Assembly: GCA_036383515.1 (NCBI GenBank)
Contig: DASVOE010000120.1
Location: 1-31,704, forward strand
Direction: 5' to 3'
DNA from: CADEDV01 sp036383515
Lineage (GTDB): Bacteria; Bacteroidota; Bacteroidia; Chitinophagales; Chitinophagaceae
DNA length: 31,704 nucleotides
This document shows positions 23,830 through 31,704 of the stretch, piece by piece. The translations under genes were made by a program, and so were the position numbers. The first letter of the stretch is position 1. Every line of letters starts with the position of its first letter. Below the pieces are notes generated by a model. The model saw only the letters and a list, made by a program, of their open reading frames with translations, made no database searches and had not been told where the DNA came from.

Positions 23830-25956
23830 TCAATGATACAAAATTGCGGCGGAAATCTCTTGCTTTTTACCACCATCAGGTTGCATGCTTACTTTTAAAC
23901 CGTTGTTTCCGCCGGAATCATAGTAACTCACTTTTATCTTATGATAGCCTTTTTGCAAGACAGCTTTCCCGCCTTTTTCCACCATGCCATGATCGCCGTC
24001 ATTATCCACCACTTCAACATCGTCAATAAATAATTTGCTGCCGTCATCCGAGGCAATAAAGAAATCATACCAGCCTTCTTTTTCAATTTTTATATACCCT
24101 TCAAACAAAAGAGTAAATTTATCGGCACGTTGTTTTTCTGCTACCGATATTATTCCCGTCACACCCGATTTCGTGACCGGGGTTTGGTCCATTACAGAAA
24201 GATCGATCCTGCCTGCAGGTTCGTAATAATTATACTTAATCTCTTTTTGCAATGACGTTGGTTTTATACTCTTCAGCCATTCATACCTGGTAACCGTTTG
24301 TTCAATGGTTGCACTTGACAGTTTATCAATAGCAAAACTTTTTGCTTTAATGATACTGGTCCGGTCAATCCTGAATGGAGTGGTATACTGGGTTGATGAT
24401 GTGGTAGGCTCATCCCCATTCAGCGTATAGTGCAGCGTAGTTCCTGCCTCAGCTTCCATACTGATAACAGGTGATAGTTCTCCTTTTTTATAGTTGATGG
24501 TCAACCTGGGTTTTAGGGCAAATTTTCCATAGTTATTGATCTTAATGGCATAAGCAAACGGGGCTTTTATCGTATTGGGATTATATTCCGGCAATTCTAT
24601 TACTATATTATCAGCTTCCTGCTTCCAGTTGAGTTTTTTCTTAGTAGATAAAAAAATGATCTCTGTTCCTGCCGGCAATACCTGGTTCCGAAGTACCAGC
24701 TTTTTAGTATCAGGATATTTAGGAAAAATGCCATACAGCGAATTCGTCGTAGCGTTATAGGTATAAAAGATTTCTTTTACTGCATAACCCGGATCTGGAT
24801 CAACTGTTATTTTCAGCAACATATCCCCACTTTTGTCTTTGTAATCTCTTTTTCCCTCACTCCATTGACTATGTTCTTTCCATCGTGATGTGCCATAGAT
24901 CGCTTCCCCGTTTATTTGTAACCATTCCCCTATCTGTAATAAACGTTCCTGCATGATGGGTGGGATCTTCCCATGCTCATCCGGACCAATATCCAGTAAA
25001 AAGTTTCCGCCACGGCTTACCTTATCGATCAGTTGCAACACTAAAGATTGCGTAGAATTATAATCCCATGCATCTTCCTCCCGGTTATATCCATAACTGA
25101 ATCCCATTCCACGGCTCTCTTCCCAGTAATGATCTTCAAAATCAAGATCAGGCTGGTACTCTGGTGTGTAGATACCGCCATGTTTGAACCGGATACCCCT
25201 GCCCCACCGATCATTCACCACGATCTTATCTTTTACGGGGCTTTCATTGTATAACCAGCTGAGGAATTCCTGCGACCGCCAGGTTTCAGCAGGCGCATCC
25301 CAATCGCCATCGGTCCAGAAAACATCAGGCTGATAAGTATTGATCAGCTCTTTCATTTGTGGCCAGGTATGCTCATTGGCAAATTTGTGTTGATCTGTTT
25401 TCCATAGTGGGTTGAACCATTCATACAATGAATAATACATACCGGCATGTACGGAAGTTTTTCTTACGGCTTTAAACAGATCACCCAACAGGTCTCTTTT
25501 AGATCCCACATCTACCGCATTCCATTTAAAGCCCCATGCTTTATCAGCTTCTTTACTGGGCCATAAAGTATACCCGTCATGATGCTTGGACGTAAGCACA
25601 ATGTATTTTGCCCCGGATTGTTCAAATAGTTTAGCCCATTCATCGGGATTGTATAATTCGGCTTTAAAATCATTAGCAAGATCATAATAAGTGCGGTTAC
25701 CAAATTTTGCCTGGTGAAATTTCTTTCTTGCTGAATCATTCGTTTGCAGTCCATACTGGTACCATTCTGCATAATTGCCTTTGGTGCACCAACCAGGCAC
25801 AGCATATACCCCCCAATGAATAAAGATTCCAAACTTTGCATCGCTGAACCATTGGGGTATTTGTCTTTTATCAAGGCTTTCCCAGTTGGGTTGATAAATT
25901 TGTGCATTTACCAGCATGGTAAAAAGCAGGAATGTAATAAGCAATAATTTTTTCAT
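23830..25956 (-). CDS. Secreted alpha-L-fucosidase, GH29 (subfamily A type), with chitobiase-like and PA14 domains
   Basis: This 708-residue protein has a signal peptide ending at LVNAQ. The GH29 domain spans about 20-370: FGIFIHWGVYAVPGW, TSKHHDGYTLWPS and the nucleophile Asp-216 in VFWTDGDWD. Next come a beta-domain, a chitobiase/beta-hexosaminidase C-terminal-like segment at about 495-560 (LHYTLNGDEPTTSS), and a C-terminal PA14 domain at about 580-700 (FFIASDDGSKLFIDD, DNDGDHG, GYHKIKVSYYD). PA14 commonly binds sugars. The enzyme should cleave alpha-L-fucosyl residues outside the cytoplasm. Two ATGs compete: 25962 and 25956. AGGG lies 8 nt before 25956 but only 3 nt before 25962, so 25956 is preferred. 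First gene of a two-gene fucosidase unit, divergent from fumC. Confidence 0.93.
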   Translation of the reverse strand: MKKLLLITFLLFTMLVNAQIYQPNWESLDKRQIPQWFSDAKFGIFIHWGVYAVPGWCTKGNYAEWYQYGLQTNDSARKKFHQAKFGNRTYYDLANDFKAELYNPDEWAKLFEQSGAKYIVLTSKHHDGYTLWPSKEADKAWGFKWNAVDVGSKRDLLGDLFKAVRKTSVHAGMYYSLYEWFNPLWKTDQHKFANEHTWPQMKELINTYQPDVFWTDGDWDAPAETWRSQEFLSWLYNESPVKDKIVVNDRWGRGIRFKHGGIYTPEYQPDLDFEDHYWEESRGMGFSYGYNREEDAWDYNSTQSLVLQLIDKVSRGGNFLLDIGPDEHGKIPPIMQERLLQIGEWLQINGEAIYGTSRWKEHSQWSEGKRDYKDKSGDMLLKITVDPDPGYAVKEIFYTYNATTNSLYGIFPKYPDTKKLVLRNQVLPAGTEIIFLSTKKKLNWKQEADNIVIELPEYNPNTIKAPFAYAIKINNYGKFALKPRLTINYKKGELSPVISMEAEAGTTLHYTLNGDEPTTSSTQYTTPFRIDRTSIIKAKSFAIDKLSSATIEQTVTRYEWLKSIKPTSLQKEIKYNYYEPAGRIDLSVMDQTPVTKSGVTGIISVAEKQRADKFTLLFEGYIKIEKEGWYDFFIASDDGSKLFIDDVEVVDNDGDHGMVEKGGKAVLQKGYHKIKVSYYDSGGNNGLKVSMQPDGGKKQEISAAILYH

Positions 25957-26084
25957 AAGCATTTCCCTTTTATCGGGTCAATCATAAAATTAACGGCTTT
26001 ACCAGTTCATAATTCCAGTTGTCCAAAAAAGGAAGTAAAGGGTTGAATTGCTATTTATTGACCTTTTAAAAAAGTCAATTCCTC

Positions 26085-26092
26085 TACCTTTG
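26085..26092 (+). promoter_or_regulatory. Bacteroidota -7 promoter element (TACCTTTG) of fumC
   Basis: It matches TAnnTTTG exactly, lies 50 nt upstream of the fumC ATG and is followed by CA as in the gltX promoter. A TTG at 26058-26060 could be a distant -33 element, with spacing longer than ideal (24 nt). Confidence 0.5.
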
Positions 26093-26142
26093 CAGCCGGT
26101 TGCCGCAGGCCCGTTTTGTTTCTAAAAATACAAGCTATAAAT

Positions 26143-27543
26143 ATGGAATACAGGATTGAGAAAGACACTATGGGAGAAGTAAAAGTTCCCGCCGATGCCA
26201 TGTATGGTGCCCAAACACAACGAAGCATCGACAATTTCCAGATCGCACAGGATATTAATAAGATGCCCAAAGAGATCATACGGGCATTTGCCTACCTGAA
26301 AAAAGCAGCTGCCATCACCAATTTTGAAGCCGGTGTATTATCGCAGGAAAAAAGTGAACTGATCGGTAAAGTATGTGATGAAATACTGGAAGGAAAACTG
26401 GATGCCTATTTCCCTCTCGTCGTGTGGCAAACAGGAAGCGGCACGCAAAGCAATATGAATGTGAATGAAGTGGTGGCCTATCGTGGGCACCTATTGAAAG
26501 GCGGGCAACTAACCGATAAAGAAAAATTTCTGCATCCGAATGATGATGTGAACAAATCGCAATCATCCAACGATACCTTTCCGACTGCGATGCATATAGC
26601 TGCCTATAAGATCTTAATTGAAACTACCATTCCGGGCATAGAAAAATTAAGGAATACACTGGCTGCAAAAAGCAAACAATTCATGAACGTGGTGAAGATT
26701 GGCCGTACTCACTTTATGGATGCCACGCCTCTTACAGTGGGCCAGGAATTCAGCGGTTATGTTTCGCAATTGGATCATGGATTGAAAGCCATAAAAAATA
26801 CACTGGCACATTTAAGTGAACTGGCATTAGGCGGTACGGCTGTAGGAACCGGTATTAATACGCCTGAAGGTTATTCAGAAAATGTAGCCAAACATATTGC
26901 GGCGCTTACTGGCTTACCTTTTATTACAGCAGAAAATAAATTTGAAGCATTAGCAGCACATGATGCAATAGTAGAAACACATGGAGCTTTAAAAATGATA
27001 GCTGTAAGCCTGATGAAGATCGCTAATGATATAAGAATGTTATCCAGCGGACCACGAAGTGGTATTGGAGAATTATTTATCCCGGATAATGAACCCGGTT
27101 CTTCTATCATGCCGGGTAAAGTAAACCCTACACAATGTGAAGCATTAACGATGATCGCAGCCCAGGTAATGGGTAATGATGTAACGATTGGAATCGGAGG
27201 CGCTAATGGTCATTTCGAACTAAATGTTTTTAAACCGGTAATGATCTATAACTTCCTGCATAGCGCAAGATTGATCGGCGATGGTTGCGTTTCTTTTAAT
27301 GATAAATGCGCAGAAGGCTTACAACCAATTGAAGCGAATATTAAAAAACATGTTGACAATTCATTGATGCTGGTAACCGCACTCAATACAAAGATCGGTT
27401 ACTATAAAGCAGCGGAGATTGCACAAAAAGCACATAAAGAGGGAACTACCCTGAAAGCAATGGCAGTGCAACTGGGTTATGTTACGCCTGAACAGTTTGA
27501 CGAGTGGGTGAAGCCCGAAATGATGGTAGGAAAGATCAGCTAA
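26143..27543 (+). CDS. fumC: Fumarate hydratase, class II
   Basis: This 466-residue protein interconverts fumarate and malate in the TCA cycle without an iron-sulfur cluster. It begins MEYRIEKDTMGEVKVP and continues with YGAQTQRS. VWQTGSGTQSNMN is the substrate-binding region, TAVGTGINTP follows, and the superfamily signature GSSIMPGKVNP (from Gly-319) contains the catalytic Ser loop. Length is standard for class II fumarases. The frame extends nine codons upstream only through a TTG at 26116; the ATG at 26143 gives the usual N-terminus. It has its own promoter element and is followed by a strong terminator, so it is monocistronic. Confidence 0.98.
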   Translation: MEYRIEKDTMGEVKVPADAMYGAQTQRSIDNFQIAQDINKMPKEIIRAFAYLKKAAAITNFEAGVLSQEKSELIGKVCDEILEGKLDAYFPLVVWQTGSGTQSNMNVNEVVAYRGHLLKGGQLTDKEKFLHPNDDVNKSQSSNDTFPTAMHIAAYKILIETTIPGIEKLRNTLAAKSKQFMNVVKIGRTHFMDATPLTVGQEFSGYVSQLDHGLKAIKNTLAHLSELALGGTAVGTGINTPEGYSENVAKHIAALTGLPFITAENKFEALAAHDAIVETHGALKMIAVSLMKIANDIRMLSSGPRSGIGELFIPDNEPGSSIMPGKVNPTQCEALTMIAAQVMGNDVTIGIGGANGHFELNVFKPVMIYNFLHSARLIGDGCVSFNDKCAEGLQPIEANIKKHVDNSLMLVTALNTKIGYYKAAEIAQKAHKEGTTLKAMAVQLGYVTPEQFDEWVKPEMMVGKIS

Positions 27544-27570
27544 TTGTTTGATCGTAAAATCACGATTCAG

Positions 27571-27605
27571 AAATGAGAAGAATTACCAGTTCTTCTCATT
27601 TTTTT
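27571..27605 (+). terminator. Rho-independent terminator after fumC
   Basis: A perfect 12-bp stem (AAATGAGAAGAA at 27571-27582, TTCTTCTCATTT at 27590-27601) closes a 7-nt loop and runs into a T-tract to 27605. It starts 28 nt after the fumC stop. Confidence 0.9.
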
Positions 27606-27688
27606 GACTCCAATGCTTGTAAAAGGGGCCTTTAGTGGAGTATCTTACTCTTTGAAACCACCACATTTTTGTACCTAAATCCAACGCT

Positions 27689-27955
27689 ATGAAAAGTAAT
27701 CACCACCAACCCTTTTACTTTTCGGCTTATCCGCTGAAGGCGATACCGAAATCTTCAGAAAGTACGGCCAATCAATCACCTTATTTAAGATCAATACTGG
27801 CGGCGGGTAGCAGCAGTAATATAAGGACCAGCAGCCGCGTGAGAGTATTTCCGATGACCAATCCTTACAAAGCTTCTGAAGGAACAGCAAGAAAAGCCAG
27901 GCTTTCAAAAAACATAGAAGCCACTGGGGATGAGTGGTTCAATCATTACGAGTAA
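27689..27955 (+). CDS. Possible small orphan protein, 88 residues
   Basis: I do not recognise this small basic protein. It has no signal peptide or membrane segment. The composition is Ser/Arg/Lys-rich (SSSNIRTSSRVRVF, TARKARLSKN) with an acidic-aromatic end (GDEWFNHYE). It is probably disordered or nucleic-acid-associated, which is speculation. In favour of being real: it starts with ATG and is isolated by terminators, one ending about 85 nt before it and one 26 nt after it. A near-consensus -7 element (CATTTTTG, 27664-27671) lies 17 nt before the ATG. Against it: short length and an overlapping antisense frame of similar size. Confidence 0.45.
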   Translation: MKSNHHQPFYFSAYPLKAIPKSSESTANQSPYLRSILAAGSSSNIRTSSRVRVFPMTNPYKASEGTARKARLSKNIEATGDEWFNHYE

Positions 27956-27981
27956 ACCCTTGAGCTATAACAAAAACAAAT

Positions 27982-28014
27982 GCTCCGACCGATTTGGCGG
28001 AGCTTTGTCTTTTA
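27982..28014 (+). terminator. Terminator after the small orphan gene
   Basis: GCTCCG (27982-27987) pairs with CGGAGC (27998-28003); an inner CC/GG pair with one bulged A extends the stem. TTTGTCTTTTA follows. Its position shortly after the 88-residue frame supports transcription of that region. Confidence 0.75.
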
Positions 28015-28107
28015 TATTCATAGCCGGACAGTCTACACTAATGAACAGTGAAAACGGTGCCGCTAAAGATTGTTCTAAAAGAGAATAATTGTAGCTCTGA
28101 AAAGTAT

Positions 28108-28806
28108 TTACAATACCTGGACCTTATCGCTTATCTCTGTATTCGTTTCCACTACAGGATGCTTTTCCGTTTGAACAGGATGTTTAAAAAATCGTTTCTG
28201 AAATAATAAGAGAGTGATCACTCCCACCGAAATAGAAGCATCGGCTATATTGAATATAGGGCTGAAGAATTCAAGTTTATCTCCACCGATCCAGGGTATC
28301 CAGGAAGGAAAATGAGAATCAATGATCGGGAAATGTAACATATCCACCACACTGCCATGAAGGAAAGAAGAATAACCGTTGGAAGAAAGAGAAGCAATAC
28401 CGGAGTAAGGAATATAATCATTCAAAGCGGCATCAAAATGAAGTCCTTTATCAAAGATCATCCCGTAAAACATACTATCAATAAGATTACCTAAAGCCCC
28501 GGCGTAGATCAATGCAGCACAAACAATAAATCCTCTTTTATATTTCTGCTTAACGATCCTTCCCAAATACCATGTACCAAAAATGACTGCAGCGAGGCGA
28601 AACAATGTCAATACCATCTTGCCGGTTTCATTGCCAAACTTCCAGCCCCAGGCCATGCCGGAGTTTTCAATAAAATGAAGGCGAAACCAGGATAGGTGTG
28701 AGATATTAGTGTCACCCAGGGAGTAGCTTGTTTTGATCCAGATCTTAATGGCCTGGTCAGCTATTATGATTAAGAGAATAATGAAAAATACGTTGCGGAG
28801 CTTCAC
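28108..28806 (-). CDS. lspA: Lipoprotein signal peptidase (signal peptidase II)
   Basis: This 232-residue membrane protease cleaves diacylated prolipoproteins before the lipid-modified Cys. Four hydrophobic segments are visible, starting with FFIILLIIIADQ. The family motifs are NSGMAWG (about 48-54), GALGNLID (103-110), and the catalytic Asp pair Asp-155 (GSVVDML) and Asp-189 (FNIADASISVG). The insert of about 40 residues between GNLID and VVD and the length over 200 residues are common in Bacteroidota enzymes. The first codon is GTG; no ATG occurs nearby in frame, and a TATATTTG promoter element lies 19 nt upstream. Its substrates would include the orphan lipoprotein at 16667. Confidence 0.96.
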   Translation of the reverse strand: MKLRNVFFIILLIIIADQAIKIWIKTSYSLGDTNISHLSWFRLHFIENSGMAWGWKFGNETGKMVLTLFRLAAVIFGTWYLGRIVKQKYKRGFIVCAALIYAGALGNLIDSMFYGMIFDKGLHFDAALNDYIPYSGIASLSSNGYSSFLHGSVVDMLHFPIIDSHFPSWIPWIGGDKLEFFSPIFNIADASISVGVITLLLFQKRFFKHPVQTEKHPVVETNTEISDKVQVL

Positions 28807-28825
28807 TGTTTGCAGAATTAAGAAC

Positions 28826-28833
28826 CAAATATA
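28826..28833 (-). promoter_or_regulatory. Bacteroidota -7 promoter element (TATATTTG) of lspA
   Basis: Read on the reverse strand the octamer fits TAnnTTTG and lies 19 nt before the GTG start of lspA. It lies just outside the inverted-repeat segment at 28837-29320, so the -33 region falls inside that segment. Confidence 0.5.
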
Positions 28834-28836
28834 CGG

Positions 28837-28872
28837 AGAAAGCTATAAGCTACCTGCTTCTAGCTTCTCGCT
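28837..28872. repeat. Left arm of imperfect inverted repeat bounding the four-helix-bundle gene
   Basis: The arm contains AGAAAGCT (28837-28844), CTGCTT (28854-28859) and GCTTCTCGCT (28863-28872), all found in the same order in the reverse complement of 29292-29320. It can also fold on itself (AGAAAGCTATAAGC against GCTTCTAGCTTCT). Confidence 0.65.
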
Positions 28873-28894
28873 GAACACTAAAATAGAATATTTA

Positions 28895-29248
28895 CTATTG
28901 ATTAAGTTTATTGCCGAAACCCATCAGCATTTTTTGCTCATCATTAACATCTGCAAGGGTTTTAGCAAGCTGTTCCAGGTTTCCGAAATTTGCTCTCTGT
29001 GCTATCAATAACTGTGTTTCTAATTCGTACGCCGAGCCTAAAGAAATTTCAATAAATCTTGAATAGTCCTTTTCGCTTTTCCTGCTACTGCCTTCTGCAA
29101 TATTAGAAGGTATGGAAACGCCACACCTTCTAATTTGAAGTGATAAGCCAAACTTTTCTTCCTTGGGAAATAATTCTGTTACCTTAAAACAATCTATCGC
29201 TATATCCATGCCTTTTTGCCAGATGCGCAGCTCTTTAAAATTTTTCAT
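28895..29248 (-). CDS. Four-helix bundle protein (S23 / 23S rRNA intervening-sequence protein family)
   Basis: This 117-residue, mostly helical protein matches the four-helix bundle family first known from open frames inside 23S rRNA intervening sequences. Family hallmarks are LRIWQKGMDIA near the N-terminus, FPKEEKFGLSLQIRRCGVSIPSNIAEGSSR in the middle (residues 27-56), and SRFIEISLGSAYELETQL. The biochemical function is not established; nucleic-acid binding has been suggested for the family. Here it is a free-standing gene between lspA and murF-alr and is not in an rRNA. Imperfect inverted repeats flank it on both sides, which suggests it sits in a small insertable cassette. The start ATG at 29248 gives the usual N-terminus (MKNFKELRIW). 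Confidence 0.93.
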   Translation of the reverse strand: MKNFKELRIWQKGMDIAIDCFKVTELFPKEEKFGLSLQIRRCGVSIPSNIAEGSSRKSEKDYSRFIEISLGSAYELETQLLIAQRANFGNLEQLAKTLADVNDEQKMLMGFGNKLNQ

Positions 29249-29291
29249 ACTGTTATTTTTGATTGAAAAATTATTGAACCATATTGCGTGA

Positions 29292-29320
29292 AGCGAGAAG
29301 CAAGCAGCGGGAAGCTTTCT
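29292..29320. repeat. Right arm of imperfect inverted repeat bounding the four-helix-bundle gene
   Basis: AGCGAGAAGC (29292-29301), AAGCAG (29302-29307) and AGCTTTCT (29313-29320) are reverse complements of blocks in the left arm at 28837-28872. The outer end lies 2 nt from the murF-alr stop codon. Confidence 0.65.
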
Positions 29321-29322
29321 GG

Positions 29323-31704
29323 TTATTCTTCAAAATAAACCCTTTTTACCCGTTGTGAAATACCCGTCATGATCTCGTAAGGTATGGTGCCTGCCCAGGC
29401 AGCTACCTGCTGTACCGGCAATTCTTTTCCAAAAACAATTACTTCGTCTCCTTCCTGAACACCTGCTATCTCTGTTACATCCACCATTGTCATATCCATG
29501 CAAACCGATCCTATAACAGGTGCAAGTTGTCCGTGCAGGTACATGCTGCCAACTCCATTTCCCAATCTTCTTGAATAACCGTCTGCATACCCCAGTCTCA
29601 CTGTTGCAATAATTGAATCCCTGTTCACGATGCCTTTCCTGTTATAACTAACGGATTCTCCTTTTTTCAACTGCTTCAATTGCGCTACAGTTGATTTAAG
29701 TGTTGCAACAGTTTGAAGATCCAGCTTACCCGAACCTGAACTATCCACTCCATACATGCCAATACCTAACCGGATCATATCTGACTGCAGATCGGGATGA
29801 CGAAGTATAGCAGCCGTGTTGGAAATATGCCGGTCAAAAGAATAGTTGACTTTATTTTTTAATTGTTGGGCAGCTTCAATAAAAAGCTGGTATTGGTGTT
29901 GGGTAAATTTATCCTGGCTGGCTTCTTCACTTGCTGCGAGATGAGAAAAAACAGATCGTATTTTAAAAGAAGATACCAGGTTCAACAGATCACCCAGTCT
30001 TTCCATATCGCTGACAGCAAAACCAAGCCTGTTCATGCCTGTTTCAATTTCAATATGCACCGGGTATTGCTGCAGTCCTTCTTTTTGCAAAAAACTATTG
30101 AATGCCTGCAGCAGTTTGAATGAATATATTTCGGGTTCCAGGTTGTTTTCCACCAGCGCATCAAAACTGCTCTCTTCCGGGTTCATGACCATGATGGGTA
30201 ACAAGATGCCGGCTCTTCTTAATTCAATACCTTCATCTGCATAAGCCACTCCTAAATAATCTACCTTATGATATTGCAATATACCTGCGATCTCGGCACC
30301 ACCACTTCCATAGGCAAACGCTTTCACCATGGCCATTACTTTAGTGCTGGGTTTTAAAAGCGCCTGGTATTGCTTTAGGTTATGAACGATCGCATTCAGG
30401 TTTATTTCCAACACTGTTTGATGAACTTTCTGTTCAAGCAATTGCACGATCTGTTCAAAACCAAAAACTCTTGCTCCTTTCACCAGTATTGTTTCTTCCC
30501 TGAACTGCGATGAACGGAATTGCAACAGGTAGTTTTCTGTTGAAGTGAATAGTTCAATAGCAAGACTGCTATCCGGAGAAAGAACCAACTGTTGTAATTC
30601 ATTATTTATCTTTTCCCCGATACCTATTAACCTCGTTACATGATGCTTTTGTAATTTGTCAAGGATCATTCTATACAACTCATAAGCAGGAATACCTGTT
30701 TGCAGCAGATCGGAAAGAATCACCGTTTTCTTAGTACTTCCGCTTTGCTGATCCAAAAAATCCAATGCCATATCCAGTGAACTCAGGTCGGCGCTATAAC
30801 TATCATTGATCAGGGAACAATGATTAATTCCTTTTTTTAGTTCCAGCCGCATATTCACTGGTTGCAATTGCTGTATTCTTTCTTTAATGATAACCGGGTC
30901 TGTTCCCATGTATAATAATACTGCGTAAACCGTGACAGCATTTTCTATAGATGCTTCATCCGTAAAAGGAATCATGAAGTCGTAGGACGAATTGTGAAAG
31001 GCGAGATTTACCGCAGTGCTGCCGCTGCTTTTTTTAAGTGAGGTTACCCGGATATCACAATGCGGTCCTTTACCCCATGACAAACTCTTTTTTCCGGTTT
31101 GCCTGATCGCATCGCTAATAAGTTTATTATCTCCGTTATGAATAATAATGTTGCTATGTGCAAACAGTTTTATTTTTTCCTGCAGTTTTTGTAGTTGATC
31201 GCTGAACCCTTCGCTGTGTGCTTCACCAATATTGGTCAATACACCGATGCCAGGCTGAATTATTTTTTCCAGCTTTTCCATTTCGCCCGGTAAAGAAATG
31301 CCTGCTTCAAATATAGCCAGCGTATGATGTGCATCCATACCCCATACACTCAGCGGCACACCAATTTGTGAATTATAGCTTTTAGGGCTCCGGATAATAT
31401 TATGATCGGGATGAAGTAGCTGGTAAAGCCATTCCTTCACCATTGTTTTTCCATTGCTTCCGGTAATACCAATCACGGGTATGTCAAATTGTTGCCGGTG
31501 ATAGATCGCCAGCTGCTGCAATGCATCCAGCGTATCATTTACTACTAAAAAAATGGCTTCCGGATAATTGGAACGATTAACCTCTTCTGATACCACAAAA
31601 TGCCGTACTCCTTTTTTATACAAATCACCAATAAAATGATGACCATTTCTCCGGCTTCCTTTTATGGCGAAGAACAAGGAGGTAGCCGGCGCATATACTT
31701 TGCG
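29323..31704 (-). CDS. Bifunctional UDP-MurNAc-tripeptide:D-Ala-D-Ala ligase / alanine racemase (5' end outside window)
   Basis: The frame stays open to the window end (the last codons read KVYAPATSLFFAIKG), so about the first 40-50 residues of MurF are missing. The visible 794 residues comprise a MurF domain (first ~430) and an alanine racemase domain (rest). MurF has the ATP loop GITGSNGKT and EAGISLPGEME. Alr starts at VLEINLNAIVHNL; its PLP lysine is in MVKAFAYGSG (codon 30322-30324), followed by ETGMNRLGF, RLGIGMYGVD and, with the second catalytic Tyr, PYEIMTGIS near the C-terminus. The first activity adds D-Ala-D-Ala to the peptidoglycan precursor, the second makes D-Ala. The fusion is known in Bacteroidota and couples supply to use. 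It is complete at the C-terminus (stop 29323-29325). Confidence 0.96.
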   Translation of the reverse strand, partial: RKVYAPATSLFFAIKGSRRNGHHFIGDLYKKGVRHFVVSEEVNRSNYPEAIFLVVNDTLDALQQLAIYHRQQFDIPVIGITGSNGKTMVKEWLYQLLHPDHNIIRSPKSYNSQIGVPLSVWGMDAHHTLAIFEAGISLPGEMEKLEKIIQPGIGVLTNIGEAHSEGFSDQLQKLQEKIKLFAHSNIIIHNGDNKLISDAIRQTGKKSLSWGKGPHCDIRVTSLKKSSGSTAVNLAFHNSSYDFMIPFTDEASIENAVTVYAVLLYMGTDPVIIKERIQQLQPVNMRLELKKGINHCSLINDSYSADLSSLDMALDFLDQQSGSTKKTVILSDLLQTGIPAYELYRMILDKLQKHHVTRLIGIGEKINNELQQLVLSPDSSLAIELFTSTENYLLQFRSSQFREETILVKGARVFGFEQIVQLLEQKVHQTVLEINLNAIVHNLKQYQALLKPSTKVMAMVKAFAYGSGGAEIAGILQYHKVDYLGVAYADEGIELRRAGILLPIMVMNPEESSFDALVENNLEPEIYSFKLLQAFNSFLQKEGLQQYPVHIEIETGMNRLGFAVSDMERLGDLLNLVSSFKIRSVFSHLAASEEASQDKFTQHQYQLFIEAAQQLKNKVNYSFDRHISNTAAILRHPDLQSDMIRLGIGMYGVDSSGSGKLDLQTVATLKSTVAQLKQLKKGESVSYNRKGIVNRDSIIATVRLGYADGYSRRLGNGVGSMYLHGQLAPVIGSVCMDMTMVDVTEIAGVQEGDEVIVFGKELPVQQVAAWAGTIPYEIMTGISQRVKRVYFEE

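Noticed and set aside
25512..25907. 131-residue reverse-strand frame inside the PA14 fucosidase gene
   Set aside because: It is a shifted frame within the conserved GH29 catalytic domain, whose own frame is intact.
26116..26142. TTG-initiated extension of fumC
   Set aside because: ATG 26143 gives the usual fumarase N-terminus and a normal leader after the TACCTTTG element.

Overview
The window looks like a chromosomal segment of a member of the Bacteroidota, most likely Chitinophagaceae; the family-level placement is an inference. Supporting signs are TAnnTTTG-type promoter elements, a fused MurF-alanine racemase, an LspA with the long insert common in this phylum, a four-helix-bundle (S23-like) gene, and a dense carbohydrate-degradation operon of polysaccharide utilisation locus (PUL) type. 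No tRNA, rRNA or CRISPR array was seen, and no gene-free stretch exceeds 300 bases.

Bases 1-15710 form one tightly packed forward operon. It contains the 3' end of an unrecognised gene, a GH2-type glycosidase with an extra C-terminal region, a GH28 enzyme, a second GH2-type enzyme with an atypical nucleophile motif, three related GH28 proteins sharing an N-terminal beta-domain (about 8.5-10.05, 10.0-11.5 and 12.6-14.2 kb), a Tat-signal protein of unknown family that reads like a TIM-barrel glycosidase, and a secreted esterase carrying an N-terminal STN domain. Gaps are 5-29 nt, with one 35-nt overlap. Four GH28 proteins plus GH2 enzymes and an esterase point to pectin, probably rhamnogalacturonan-type side chains and backbone. 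No SusC/SusD pair or regulator is visible, so the operon probably begins upstream.

Bases 15790-22304 are mostly housekeeping: a TatD-like metal hydrolase (-), an orphan lipoprotein (+), a NodB-type polysaccharide deacetylase (-), glutamyl-tRNA synthetase (+), an aldo/keto reductase (-), a B12-binding mutase subunit (+) and an enoyl-CoA hydratase (+).

Bases 22338-25956 hold two adjacent reverse-strand secreted alpha-L-fucosidases of different GH29 types; one has chitobiase-like and PA14 C-terminal domains. Divergent from them is class II fumarase with a strong terminator, then a possible 88-residue orphan gene with its own terminator.

Bases 28108-31704 (reverse strand) carry lspA, a four-helix-bundle gene inside a 484-bp segment bounded by imperfect inverted repeats, and the murF-alr fusion, whose first residues lie beyond the window. 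The most interesting items are the unknown TIM-barrel-like protein, the STN-esterase fusion, the diverged GH28 trio, the GH2 with Asp where the nucleophile Glu is expected, and the inverted-repeat-bounded four-helix-bundle cassette.
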